This document shows positions 56,306 through 64,000 of a DNA stretch of 64,000 bases, in pieces. Origin of the DNA: Micromonospora sp. H61 (GTDB lineage Bacteria > Actinomycetota > Actinomycetes > Mycobacteriales > Micromonosporaceae); the NCBI RefSeq assembly GCF_018070325.1, contig NZ_JAGPXY010000003.1, positions 124,001 through 188,000 of the forward strand, given 5' to 3'. Below the pieces are notes generated by a model. That model searched no databases, was not told where the DNA came from, and saw only the letters and a program-made list of their open reading frames with translations. Within the stretch, counting starts at the first letter, position 1. Every line of letters begins with the position of its first letter. Position numbers and translations under genes: made by a program.

Positions 56306-57795
56306 GCGAGCTGACCGGCAAGAGCGATCTGACCAGAATGACCGCGACGGAGATCGCGAGCCTGGTCGCCGGAGGCGAGACCTCCGCCGTCGAGGTGACC
56401 CAGGCGCACCTGGATCGGATCGCCGCGGTCGACGACCGGGTGCACGCCTTCCTGCACGTCGACACCGAGGGCGCGCTCGCCGCGGCCCGCGCGGTGGACG
56501 AGCGCCGGGCCGCCGGCGAGGAGCTGGGCCCGCTCGCGGGTGTGCCGGTCGCGGTCAAGGACGTGCTCGCCACCCGGGGTGTACCGACCACCGTGGGGTC
56601 GAAGATCCTGGAGGGCTGGCGCCCGCCGTACGACGCGACGATCGTGCAGCGGCTGCGGGAGGCCGGCACCGTGATGCTCGGCAAGACCAACATGGACGAG
56701 TTCGCGATGGGCTCCTCCACCGAATACTCGGCGTACGGCCCGACGCACAACCCGTGGGACCTGAGCCGGATCCCGGGTGGTTCGGGTGGTGGCAGCGCCG
56801 CCGCGCTGGCCGCGTACGAGGCGCCGCTGGCGATCGGCTCGGACACCGGCGGCTCGATCCGTCAGCCCGGCGCGGTCACCGGCACCGTGGGCGCCAAGCC
56901 CACCTACGGCGGCACCTCCCGTTACGGGCTGGTGGCCTTCTCCTCGTCGCTCGACACCCCCGGCCCGTGTGCCCGTACGGTGCTCGACGCGGCCCTGCTG
57001 CACCAGGTGATCGGCGGGCACGACCCGCGCGACTCCACCTCGATTCCGCAGCCGGTGCCGGACGTGGTGGCGGCGGCGAAGCTCGGCGCTACCGGTGACC
57101 TGACCGGTGTGCGGCTCGGCATCGTGAGCGAGTTCGTGGGCGAGGGCGCCGAGCCGGGTGTGATGGCCGCGTTCCGTGAGTCGGTGGACGCGCTGACCAA
57201 GATGGGTGCCGAGGTCGTCGAGGTGTCCTGCCCGACGTTCGCGTACGCCCTGCCGGCGTACTACCTGATCGCCCCGAGCGAGTGCTCCTCCAACCTGGCC
57301 CGGTTCGACGGTGTCCGGTTCGGCCTGCGGGTCGGCGACGACGGCAACCGGTCGTTGGAGGAGGTCATGTCGCTGACCCGGGAGGCCGGCTTCGGCCCTG
57401 AGGTCAAGCGCCGCATCATGATCGGCACGTACGCGCTGTCGTCGGGTTACTACGACGCGTACTACGGGCAGGCGCAGAAGGTGCGGACGCTCATCACCCG
57501 GGACTTCACCGCCGCGTTCGAGCGGGTCGACGCGCTGATCTCGCCGACCACCCCGTCGGTGGCGTTCCCGATGGGCGCGCGGACCGCCGACCCGTACCAG
57601 ATGTACCTGGCCGACCTGTACACGATTCCGACGAACCTGTACGGCGGGCCGGGCATCTCGGTGCCCTGTGGGCTCTCCGAGGGGCTGCCGGTCGGTCTGC
57701 AGGTGATGGCCCCGACGATGGCCGACGACCGGATGTACCGGGTCGCCGCCGCGTTGGAGTCCGCAGTCGGCACGTTCACCCCGCCGGCGCTCTGA
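56302..57795 (+). CDS. gatA: Asp/Glu-tRNA amidotransferase subunit A
   Basis: 497 residues, amidase signature family. Catalytic Lys in [14 protein letters not shown] near 85, and the Ser-cisSer motif in [34 protein letters not shown]. It releases ammonia from glutamine to amidate Glu-tRNA(Gln) or Asp-tRNA(Asn). Normally followed by gatB; here an unrelated ATPase gene is inserted 11 bases after the stop. Confidence 0.96.
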   Translation: MSELTGKSDLTRMTATEIASLVAGGETSAVEVTQAHLDRIAAVDDRVHAFLHVDTEGALAAARAVDERRAAGEELGPLAGVPVAVKDVLATRGVPTTVGSKILEGWRPPYDATIVQRLREAGTVMLGKTNMDEFAMGSSTEYSAYGPTHNPWDLSRIPGGSGGGSAAALAAYEAPLAIGSDTGGSIRQPGAVTGTVGAKPTYGGTSRYGLVAFSSSLDTPGPCARTVLDAALLHQVIGGHDPRDSTSIPQPVPDVVAAAKLGATGDLTGVRLGIVSEFVGEGAEPGVMAAFRESVDALTKMGAEVVEVSCPTFAYALPAYYLIAPSECSSNLARFDGVRFGLRVGDDGNRSLEEVMSLTREAGFGPEVKRRIMIGTYALSSGYYDAYYGQAQKVRTLITRDFTAAFERVDALISPTTPSVAFPMGARTADPYQMYLADLYTIPTNLYGGPGISVPCGLSEGLPVGLQVMAPTMADDRMYRVAAALESAVGTFTPPAL

Positions 57796-57806
57796 GGGCG
57801 GGCGGG

Positions 57807-59198
57807 ATGCTGACGCGGATCGAGATTGACGGGTTCAAGTCTTTCCGTGATTTCTCGTTGGACATCCCGCCCTTCCTTGTGATCATCGGCCGGAATGCGG
57901 CAGGCAAGTCGAACTTGTTCGACGCCATTCAGTTCCTCGGTCGGCTGGCCGGCGACCCGGTTCTTGAGGCCGCCCAACACATGCGTGGCGACATCGTGGA
58001 TCTGTTTCACAAGCACACCGACGGATCCTCGGTCGAGGTGATGTCGTTTGCCGTGGAAGTGCTGCTCGACAGATCGGTTACCGATGCGTTTGGTGACACG
58101 GCCGAGGTCAACCACTCGCGGCTTCGCTATGAGCTGACGCTTGAACTCAGGTCGACCGGCCACAGCGGGACGCAGCGGCCGTATGTCGTCCGTGAGGCGG
58201 TTCGGAGAATCCGCCGGGCGGACGACACCTGGGTCGCCCGGTTCGACGCCGAGCAGCGTAAGCGGTTGGCGGCCTACCGCACCGGTGCCGATCCGTTGGA
58301 GACGGAGCAGGACGAGCAGAACAGGCCGGTCTTCAGCATCAGGCAGCAGGGCAATCAGGGGCGCAAGCGTCGGCTTCCTGCGACGGCTGCCACCGCCACA
58401 GTCTTGTCCAGCCTGACCACGGCCACCGACTTCCCCCTGCTGTACGCGCTCAAGCGGGAGATGCAGTCGTGGCGTCTGCTGCACCTGGATCCCAGCGCGC
58501 TCCGTGCCCCTGATTCCTACGACGACCCCGATGGCCTCGCGGCTAACGGAGGTCACCTGGCCAACACGCTGCGGCGGTTGGCGGATGAGACCGGCAGTGA
58601 CGACAGGCCGGAAGGGGCGCTGAACGACCTGTCCGCTGACTTGGCCGCCGTCATCCCGGGTGTCATCCGGGTTCGCCTTGCTGAGGACGAGGCCCGCCGA
58701 CAGCGGCAGGTGGAAGTGCTGACTCGGGAGGAAGCGCCGTTCTCCGCCAGGGTGGCCTCGGACGGAACCCTCCGGGCGATCGCCCTGCTGGCGGCACTTT
58801 ACGATCCCAGGGGTGCCGGTCTTATCTGCTTCGAAGAGCCTGAGAACGGCATCTTCCCGCAACGGCTCGCGCAGTTCGTCAGGTACCTCCGGAACCTCGT
58901 CGATAGGGCCATCGACGCTAGAGCCGAGGGCACCGCTCTTACTCAGCTCATACTGAGCAGTCACTCGCCGGCGATCCTGCGGGCGTTGGAACCCGCCCAC
59001 GCCCGGCTGCGGACCGACGCGGTCTTCATGGACGTCGTCAGTCGCGTGCAACGCGGCCAGGCCCGCAGCCGGGTCAGTCGGTGGAGGGCGATTGCGGGGG
59101 CACGGCAGCTCACGATCGAGGACGCGTTGGATGTCGGGAGTGTGGTGAGCCCGAGAGAAATCGCTGAGTTCGAGGTCATGGCGGAGTTGGACAACTGA
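57807..59198 (+). CDS. OLD/RecF-like AAA ATPase inserted between gatA and gatB
   Basis: 463 residues. Walker A IIGRNAAGKSNLFDAI near 27-42, ABC-type Walker B GLICFEEPENGIFPQRL, and H-loop LILSSHSPAILRAL; MLTRIEIDGFKSFRDFSLD at the start is typical of the AAA_21 SMC/RecF-like group. The insert between Walker motifs is long. Such ATPases pair with TOPRIM nucleases in defence systems, and a truncated TOPRIM-like reading frame follows by TGATG overlap. Codon use has more A/T than gatA and gatB, a sign of transfer. GGCGGG before ATG lies in the gatA tail. Confidence 0.85.
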   Translation: MLTRIEIDGFKSFRDFSLDIPPFLVIIGRNAAGKSNLFDAIQFLGRLAGDPVLEAAQHMRGDIVDLFHKHTDGSSVEVMSFAVEVLLDRSVTDAFGDTAEVNHSRLRYELTLELRSTGHSGTQRPYVVREAVRRIRRADDTWVARFDAEQRKRLAAYRTGADPLETEQDEQNRPVFSIRQQGNQGRKRRLPATAATATVLSSLTTATDFPLLYALKREMQSWRLLHLDPSALRAPDSYDDPDGLAANGGHLANTLRRLADETGSDDRPEGALNDLSADLAAVIPGVIRVRLAEDEARRQRQVEVLTREEAPFSARVASDGTLRAIALLAALYDPRGAGLICFEEPENGIFPQRLAQFVRYLRNLVDRAIDARAEGTALTQLILSSHSPAILRALEPAHARLRTDAVFMDVVSRVQRGQARSRVSRWRAIAGARQLTIEDALDVGSVVSPREIAEFEVMAELDN

Positions 59199-59431
59199 TG
59201 CGTTACCTGACCTCCGCGTTGGTCTCCGAGGGCGTCACCGATGACCAGTTTCTTCCCAGGCTGCTTGCCAGGGCGTTGACCGAGATCTGCTTGACGGAAT
59301 TCGAGGACGCGGTCGAGGTCGCTGACGTTCAGCCGTTACGCGATCGAAGAGGGCCGTGCTCGATTGCTAATGTCATCGGACTCGTCGAGCAGAATCCGGC
59401 GAGCTTCTCCCTCGTACCCCACCGTCGGTGA
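59198..59431 (+). pseudogene. Truncated DUF4276/TOPRIM-like partner of the ATPase
   Basis: 77 codons beginning MRYLTSALVSEGVTDDQFL; the SEGxTD segment has the first conserved acidic residue of TOPRIM folds. Full-length partners are about 200 residues with a later DxD motif; here the frame stops at 59431. The +1 frame after that reads THAGRNPAED and then a stop, perhaps a remnant. Most likely an inactive fragment left after frameshift or deletion. Confidence 0.6.
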
Positions 59432-59525
59432 CGCCACGCACGCCGGAAGAAACCCGGCCGAGGATTGATCGGGCAACCCCATTAGGCTGGACAGGTTCTG
59501 TCCCGGATCGCGCCTGGAGCGTCTC

Positions 59526-61025
59526 ATGACCACGACACTGCCCGCGTACGACGAGGTCGTTGCGCGCTTCGAACCGGTGATCGGCCTGGAGACCCACGTC
59601 GAGCTGGGCACGAACACCAAGATGTTCTGCGGTTGCCCGACCGACTTCGGCGGCGAGCCGAACACCCGGGTCTGCCCGGTGTGCCTGGGTCTGCCCGGTT
59701 CGCTGCCGGTGGCCAACAAGGCGGCCATCGAGGCGATCATCCGGATCGGCCTGGCGTTGAACTGCTCGATCGCGGAGTGGTGCCGGTTCGCCCGGAAGAA
59801 CTACTTCTACCCGGACATGCCGAAGAACTTCCAGATCAGCCAGTACGACGAGCCGATCTGCGTCGACGGTTACCTGGACGTCGAGGTCAACGGCGAGACG
59901 GTACGGATCGAGATCGAGCGGGTGCACCTCGAGGAGGACACCGGCAAGACGCTGCACGTCGGCGGTGCCACCGGCCGCATCCACGGCGCGACGGAGTCGC
60001 TCGTCGACTACAACCGGGCCGGCATCCCGCTGGTCGAGATCGTCACCAAGCCGATCACGGGCACCGGTGCGCTCGCCCCCGACGTGGCCAAGGCGTACGT
60101 CGCCGAGCTGCGCGACGTGATCCGCACCCTCGGCGTCTCCGACGTGCGGATGGAGGAGGGTTCGCTGCGCTGCGACGTGAACACCTCGCTCAACCTGCCG
60201 GGCGCGGAGTGGGGCACCCGTACCGAGACGAAGAACGTCAACTCGCTGCGGTCGGTGGAGCGGGCGGTCCGCTCGGAGATGCTGCGGCAGGCGTCGGTGC
60301 TCGACGCGGGCGGCCGGATCACCCAGGAGACGCGGCACTTCCACGAGGACACCGGTGACACCACCCCGGGTCGCTCGAAGGAGACGGCCACCGACTACCG
60401 GTACTTCCCCGAGCCGGATCTGGTGCCGATCGCCCCGGACCCGGCCTGGGTCGCCGAGCTGAAGGCCGCACTGCCGGAGCTGCCCCGGGTGCACCGGCGT
60501 CGGCTCCAGGAGCAGTGGGGCCTCTCCGACCTGGACATGCAGTCGGTGCTGAACGCCGGCGCGGTCGAGCTGATCGAGGCCACCGTGGCCGCCGGCACCA
60601 CCCCGGCGGCGGCCCGCAAGTGGTGGCTGGGTGAGCTGTCCCGCCGGGCCAACGAGAGCGGCGTGGAGCTGGCCGAGATCGGTGCCACCCCCGCGCAGGT
60701 CGCCGAGCTTCAGGGGCTGGTCGACGCCGGCAAGCTCAACGACAAGATGGCCCGCACGGTGTTGGAGGGCGTGGTCGACGGTGAGGGATCGCCCACCGAG
60801 ATCATGACCAACCGGGGCCTGGAGGTCGTGTCGGACACCGGCGCGCTCACCGCCGCCGTGGACGAGGCGATCGCCGCGAACCCCGGCATCGCCGACAAGA
60901 TCCGCAGCGGCAAGGTCGCGGCGGTCGGCGCGCTGGTCGGCGCGGTCATGAAGACCACCCGTGGTCAGGCCGACGCGAAGACCCTGCGTGAGCTGATCCT
61001 GGAGCGACTCGGCGTCCAGGGCTGA
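59526..61025 (+). CDS. gatB: Asp/Glu-tRNA amidotransferase subunit B
   Basis: 499 residues. [28 protein letters not shown] and [18 protein letters not shown] (zinc Cys), the [22 protein letters not shown] box, and the C-terminal tail domain with [15 protein letters not shown]. Selects and positions misacylated tRNA for amidation. A -10-like TAGGCT (59483-59488) upstream suggests its own promoter after separation from gatA. Confidence 0.97.
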   Translation: MTTTLPAYDEVVARFEPVIGLETHVELGTNTKMFCGCPTDFGGEPNTRVCPVCLGLPGSLPVANKAAIEAIIRIGLALNCSIAEWCRFARKNYFYPDMPKNFQISQYDEPICVDGYLDVEVNGETVRIEIERVHLEEDTGKTLHVGGATGRIHGATESLVDYNRAGIPLVEIVTKPITGTGALAPDVAKAYVAELRDVIRTLGVSDVRMEEGSLRCDVNTSLNLPGAEWGTRTETKNVNSLRSVERAVRSEMLRQASVLDAGGRITQETRHFHEDTGDTTPGRSKETATDYRYFPEPDLVPIAPDPAWVAELKAALPELPRVHRRRLQEQWGLSDLDMQSVLNAGAVELIEATVAAGTTPAAARKWWLGELSRRANESGVELAEIGATPAQVAELQGLVDAGKLNDKMARTVLEGVVDGEGSPTEIMTNRGLEVVSDTGALTAAVDEAIAANPGIADKIRSGKVAAVGALVGAVMKTTRGQADAKTLRELILERLGVQG

Positions 61026-61041
61026 GAGACCCACCCGCAGC

Positions 61042-61070
61042 AGGCCGCCGCCGCGACCCGGCGGCGGCCT
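61042..61070. terminator. Terminator after gatB
   Basis: AGGCCGCCGCC / GGCGGCGGCCT, 11-bp perfect arms, 7-base loop, 16 bases after the stop. Confidence 0.75.
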
Positions 61071-61150
61071 TCCGCAACCCCCCTGTCGACTACGCGGCCA
61101 CCCCGCACCCCTCGCGAGGGCGTCAACGGCGACGCCTGGATGGAGCCACC

Positions 61151-63508
61151 GTGACCGAGCACGACCTCGATGTCCTCGACGAGATCCAGCGGCGGGTGCT
61201 CTGGCTCGCCACCCGGATCGTGGACGCCGCCAACCATGACCGGGCCACCGGCGACGGTGTGAAGGTCGGCGGCCACCAGGCGTCCAGCGCCTCCCTGGTC
61301 ACGGCGATGACAGCGCTCTGGTTCGCGCACCTGGACGCCGAGGACCGGGTCGCCGTGAAGCCGCACGCGTCGCCGGTGTTCCACGCCATCCAGTACCTGC
61401 TCGGCAACCTGGACCGCTCCTACCTGCCCCGGCTGCGGGCCCGTGGCGGCCTCCAGTCGTACCCGTCGCGCACGAAGGACCCGGACGAGGTGGACTTCTC
61501 CACCGGTTCGGTCGGCCTGGGCGCGGCGGCGCCGCTCTTCGCCGCCGCCACCCGGCGGTACGTCGACGCGCACTTCGGGGCCCGCCCGCACTCCCGGTTC
61601 GTGGCGTTGATCGGCGACGCCGAGCTGGACGAGGGCAACATCTGGGAGGCGGTGGCCGACCCGGCGACCACCGGGCTGGGCAACGTCATGTGGCTCGTCG
61701 ACTTCAACCGCCAGTCGCTGGACCGGGTGGTCCCCGGCATCCGGATCAACCAGTGGCGGGGCCAGTTCGAGGCGGCCGGCTGGCACGTCGTGGAGGTCAA
61801 GTACGGCCGCCGGCTCGCCGAGGCGTACGCCCGGCCGGGCGGCGAGGCGCTGCGCGACTGGATCGACGCGATGCCCAACGAGCAGTACCAGTCGCTGTTC
61901 GGGTTGGCCGGGCCGGCGCTGCGCAAGCAGTTCCTGGACGGCGCCCCGGCCGGCATCGCCGAGCTGATCGCCGACGTCTCCGACGAGGAGCTCGGCCCGC
62001 TCGTCACCGATCTGGGCGGGCACGACCTTCAGGCGATGCTGGACGCGTACGCCCAGTGCGACGCGGTCACCGACCGGCCCAGCGTCGTCTTCGCGTACAC
62101 CGTGAAGGGTTGGGGGTTGCCCATCGCCGGCAATCCGCGCAACCATTCCGCGCTGCTCAGCTCGGAGCAGGTCGACACGCTACGCGCCGCGCAGGGGTTG
62201 ACCGCCGAGACCGAGTGGGACCGCCTCGACCCGGCGTCACCCGCCGGGATCCGGGCCGGCGCCCGCCGGGAGGCGCTGTCCCGCGCGCCGCGCGAGCGTG
62301 CGCTGGGGGTCACCGTCCCGGAAAGCACTGGAGTACGCGCCAACAAGCCGATCTCCACGCAGGAGGTCTTCGGTCGGGTGCTGGTGGACCTGGCGCGGGA
62401 CCGGGAGGTGGGCCGCTACCTGGTCACCACCGCCCCGGACGTGGCCACCTCCACCAACCTCGCCGGGTTCATCAACAAGACCGGGGTGTTCGCCCCCACC
62501 GAGCAGCGTTCCTGGACCGAGGACCGCATGCTGCGCTGGACGGAGAGCCCCGCTGGGCAGCACATCGAGCTGGGCATCTCGGAGATGAACCTGTTCCTGC
62601 TGCTCGGCCAGCTCGGGCTGTCCTGGGACCTGTCCGGGCAGCCGCTGCTGCCGGTGGGCACTGTCTACGACCCGTTCGTGCTGCGCGGCCTCGACGCGTT
62701 CCTGTACGGCACCTACTCCGGCTCCCGGTTCGTGGTGGCCGGCACCCCGTCCGGCATCACCCTCGCCCCCGAGGGCGGCGCCCACCAGTCCACTATCACC
62801 GCGTCGGTCGGCCTGGAGCTGCCCGGGGTGACCTTCATCGAGCCGGCGTACGCGGCCACCCTCGACTGGCTGCTCTGCGACGCGCTCGGTCAGATCGCCG
62901 GTGGCTCGGTCCCGGCCGCGACCGCCGCACCCGCCGAGGACGGCGCGTACTACTTCCGGTTGAGCACCCGACCGCTGGACCAGGCGCCGTTCGAGGCGGC
63001 CCGGGCCCGGCTCGGCGACGCGGTGCTGCGCCGGCAGGTCGTCGCCGGGGCGTACCGGCTGGTCGACGCGCACCAGGCGTACCCGCACCTGGTCGACGCC
63101 CCGGTGGTGCAGTTGGCCGCCTCCGGTGCGGTGCTGCCCGAGGTGCTGGCCGCCGCGGCGGAGCTGGCCGACGAGGGCATCGCCGCGCACGTGGTGGACG
63201 TGACCTCGCTGGACCGGCTCTACCGGGCCTGGCAGCGCACCCTGCGCCAGGGCGTACGGACGGCCACCGTACCCAGCGTGCCGGGCGCGCTGCGGTCCGC
63301 GTTCGCCGATCGGGTGCCGGTGGTGAGCGTGCACGACGCGGCGTCGCACGCGATGGCCTGGCTCGGTTCGGCGGTCGGCGCGCCGGCGGTGCCGCTCGGC
63401 GTGGACGAGTTCGGCCAGTCCGGCAGCGTCGCCGAGCTGTACGAACTGCACGACCTGCTGCCGGGCAGCATCGTCAACGCCGCACTGGCCGCCATCGCCC
63501 TGCGCTGA
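61151..63508 (+). CDS. Pyruvate dehydrogenase E1/transketolase-like ThDP enzyme
   Basis: 785 residues, homodimeric PDH-E1/transketolase fold. N-terminal ThDP domain with IGDAELDEGNIWEAV near 154 and the Mg-binding Asn in VDFNRQSLD; the Pyr domain with HIELGISEMNLFLLLGQLG carrying the activating Glu near 475; a TK C-terminal domain follows (LDRLYRAWQ). It is shorter than AceE (about 890), and no E2/E3 genes are near, so its substrate is unsettled. GTG start with GGAG 5-6 bases upstream. Confidence 0.85.
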   Translation: MTEHDLDVLDEIQRRVLWLATRIVDAANHDRATGDGVKVGGHQASSASLVTAMTALWFAHLDAEDRVAVKPHASPVFHAIQYLLGNLDRSYLPRLRARGGLQSYPSRTKDPDEVDFSTGSVGLGAAAPLFAAATRRYVDAHFGARPHSRFVALIGDAELDEGNIWEAVADPATTGLGNVMWLVDFNRQSLDRVVPGIRINQWRGQFEAAGWHVVEVKYGRRLAEAYARPGGEALRDWIDAMPNEQYQSLFGLAGPALRKQFLDGAPAGIAELIADVSDEELGPLVTDLGGHDLQAMLDAYAQCDAVTDRPSVVFAYTVKGWGLPIAGNPRNHSALLSSEQVDTLRAAQGLTAETEWDRLDPASPAGIRAGARREALSRAPRERALGVTVPESTGVRANKPISTQEVFGRVLVDLARDREVGRYLVTTAPDVATSTNLAGFINKTGVFAPTEQRSWTEDRMLRWTESPAGQHIELGISEMNLFLLLGQLGLSWDLSGQPLLPVGTVYDPFVLRGLDAFLYGTYSGSRFVVAGTPSGITLAPEGGAHQSTITASVGLELPGVTFIEPAYAATLDWLLCDALGQIAGGSVPAATAAPAEDGAYYFRLSTRPLDQAPFEAARARLGDAVLRRQVVAGAYRLVDAHQAYPHLVDAPVVQLAASGAVLPEVLAAAAELADEGIAAHVVDVTSLDRLYRAWQRTLRQGVRTATVPSVPGALRSAFADRVPVVSVHDAASHAMAWLGSAVGAPAVPLGVDEFGQSGSVAELYELHDLLPGSIVNAALAAIALR

Positions 63509-63517
63509 CCCGTCGAC

Positions 63518-63554
63518 CGTCGACCGCCCGCCGGTCCGCCGGCGGGCGTCGACG
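63518..63554. terminator. Hairpin between convergent genes
   Basis: GCCCGCCGG / CCGGCGGGC around TCCG, extended by CGTCGAC / GTCGACG with one bulged C. Confidence 0.75.
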
Positions 63555-63559
63555 TCGGC

Positions 63560-64000
63560 TCAGCCGGTCGGCGTGGGCGTGGGCGTGCCGGGGACACCGC
63601 CGCTCGGCGTGGGTGTGGGTGGGGCGGCCGGGTTCTCCACCAGACGTCGTTCCAGGTTGACCTGGGCCTGCCCGGTGCCGCCGACGGTGATGGTGTCGTA
63701 CGCCTGGAGCATCTTCTGCTGGTCGAAGTAGAGCACGCTCATCGACAGCGGGGTGGGCTTCTCGCCCTCCAGGCCGCGCAGCCCGGCGCCGCCGGTGGAG
63801 CCCTCCACCATCAGCGTGGTGGGCTGCTGCCCGGGTGCCTGTGGCAGCTTGGAGACCTGCCGGGCGTGCGTGTGCCCGGCCAGCACCAGCGGGCAGGTGC
63901 CGGCGAGCGGCCCGGCCGACGCCGGGTCGTGCACGAGCGCGATGTTGACAGGTCGCGGTGAGCTGCGGACCGTCGCGGCAAGCTGGTTGCCGACCCCGAT
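63560..64000 (-). CDS. Metallophosphoesterase, C-terminal part (runs off window)
   Basis: The last 146 codons of a gene that starts beyond base 64000. The metal-binding box LVLAGHTHARQVSKLP and LVHDPASAG upstream of it identify a calcineurin-like phosphoesterase. The C terminus is a Pro/Thr-rich tail (TPTPSGGVPGTPTPTPTG). N-terminal residues and signal peptide cannot be seen. Confidence 0.85.
   Translation of the reverse strand: MGVGNQLAATVRSSPRPVNIALVHDPASAGPLAGTCPLVLAGHTHARQVSKLPQAPGQQPTTLMVEGSTGGAGLRGLEGEKPTPLSMSVLYFDQQKMLQAYDTITVGGTGQAQVNLERRLVENPAAPPTPTPSGGVPGTPTPTPTG

Overview
The window is chromosomal DNA of a very GC-rich actinomycete. Codon use is strongly G/C at third positions, GTG starts are frequent, and several genes appear to have leaderless transcripts. 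The gene set (gatCAB, ligA, an mnmA module, etfBA, FUSC, DUF6232, DUF6582 and Amphi-Trp proteins, many secreted CBM-bearing carbohydrate proteins) fits the Micromonosporaceae, most likely Micromonospora or a close relative. No rRNA, tRNA, CRISPR array, integrase or intact transposase was seen.

Layout. 1-2261: a redox/export module (partial ABC transporter, TlpA/MauD-like thioredoxin, MauE-like membrane protein, divergent S26 signal peptidase). 2345-13855: a secreted polysaccharide region with a GH3 enzyme behind a perfect LacI-type palindrome, a DUF4956-VTC-CotH operon behind CGAAA/TTTCG motifs, a beta-helix protein with a ricin-type lectin, and a DUF1996 protein. 14045-23018: mixed housekeeping (Amphi-Trp, DUF6582, FUSC, VOC, GH15, DUF72, GT1, Clp-N/HTH protein with twin operators, GNAT). 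23223-24995: a self-contained TetR operon (membrane protein, DCC1, TetR) with two operators. 25088-27886: divergent nagZ-like and ROK regulator with an operator. 28005-34477: ABC exporter, lone ABC ATPase, ribokinase, DoxX-like protein and two DUF6232 paralogues separated by a dispersed repeat.

34576-41466: enoyl-CoA hydratase with an acetolactate-synthase-like ThDP enzyme, small membrane proteins, and etfBA. 41559-44659: ECF sigma/anti-sigma divergent from a DUF4397 surface protein and a class F sortase. 44765-49677: cysteine desulfurase and mnmA (a sulfur-relay pair for 2-thiouridine in tRNA), a MetE-C-like protein, VOC, and an ADP-ribosylglycohydrolase. 49693-50765: a membrane-anchored PemK/MazF-like protein set among repeats. 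50866-64000: ligA, a membrane GGDEF-EAL protein, gatC-gatA, an inserted ABC-type ATPase with a truncated TOPRIM-like partner, gatB, a PDH-E1/transketolase-like enzyme, and a partial metallophosphoesterase.

Most striking points: the tRNA amidotransferase operon gatCAB is split between gatA and gatB by a likely acquired, decayed ATPase/TOPRIM-like pair; a CBM2-tethered CotH protein is coupled to a VTC-type polymerase; several operators can be read directly and matched to the regulator beside them (Clp-N/HTH, TetR, ROK); and several families of small inverted-repeat elements are scattered or nested between genes.
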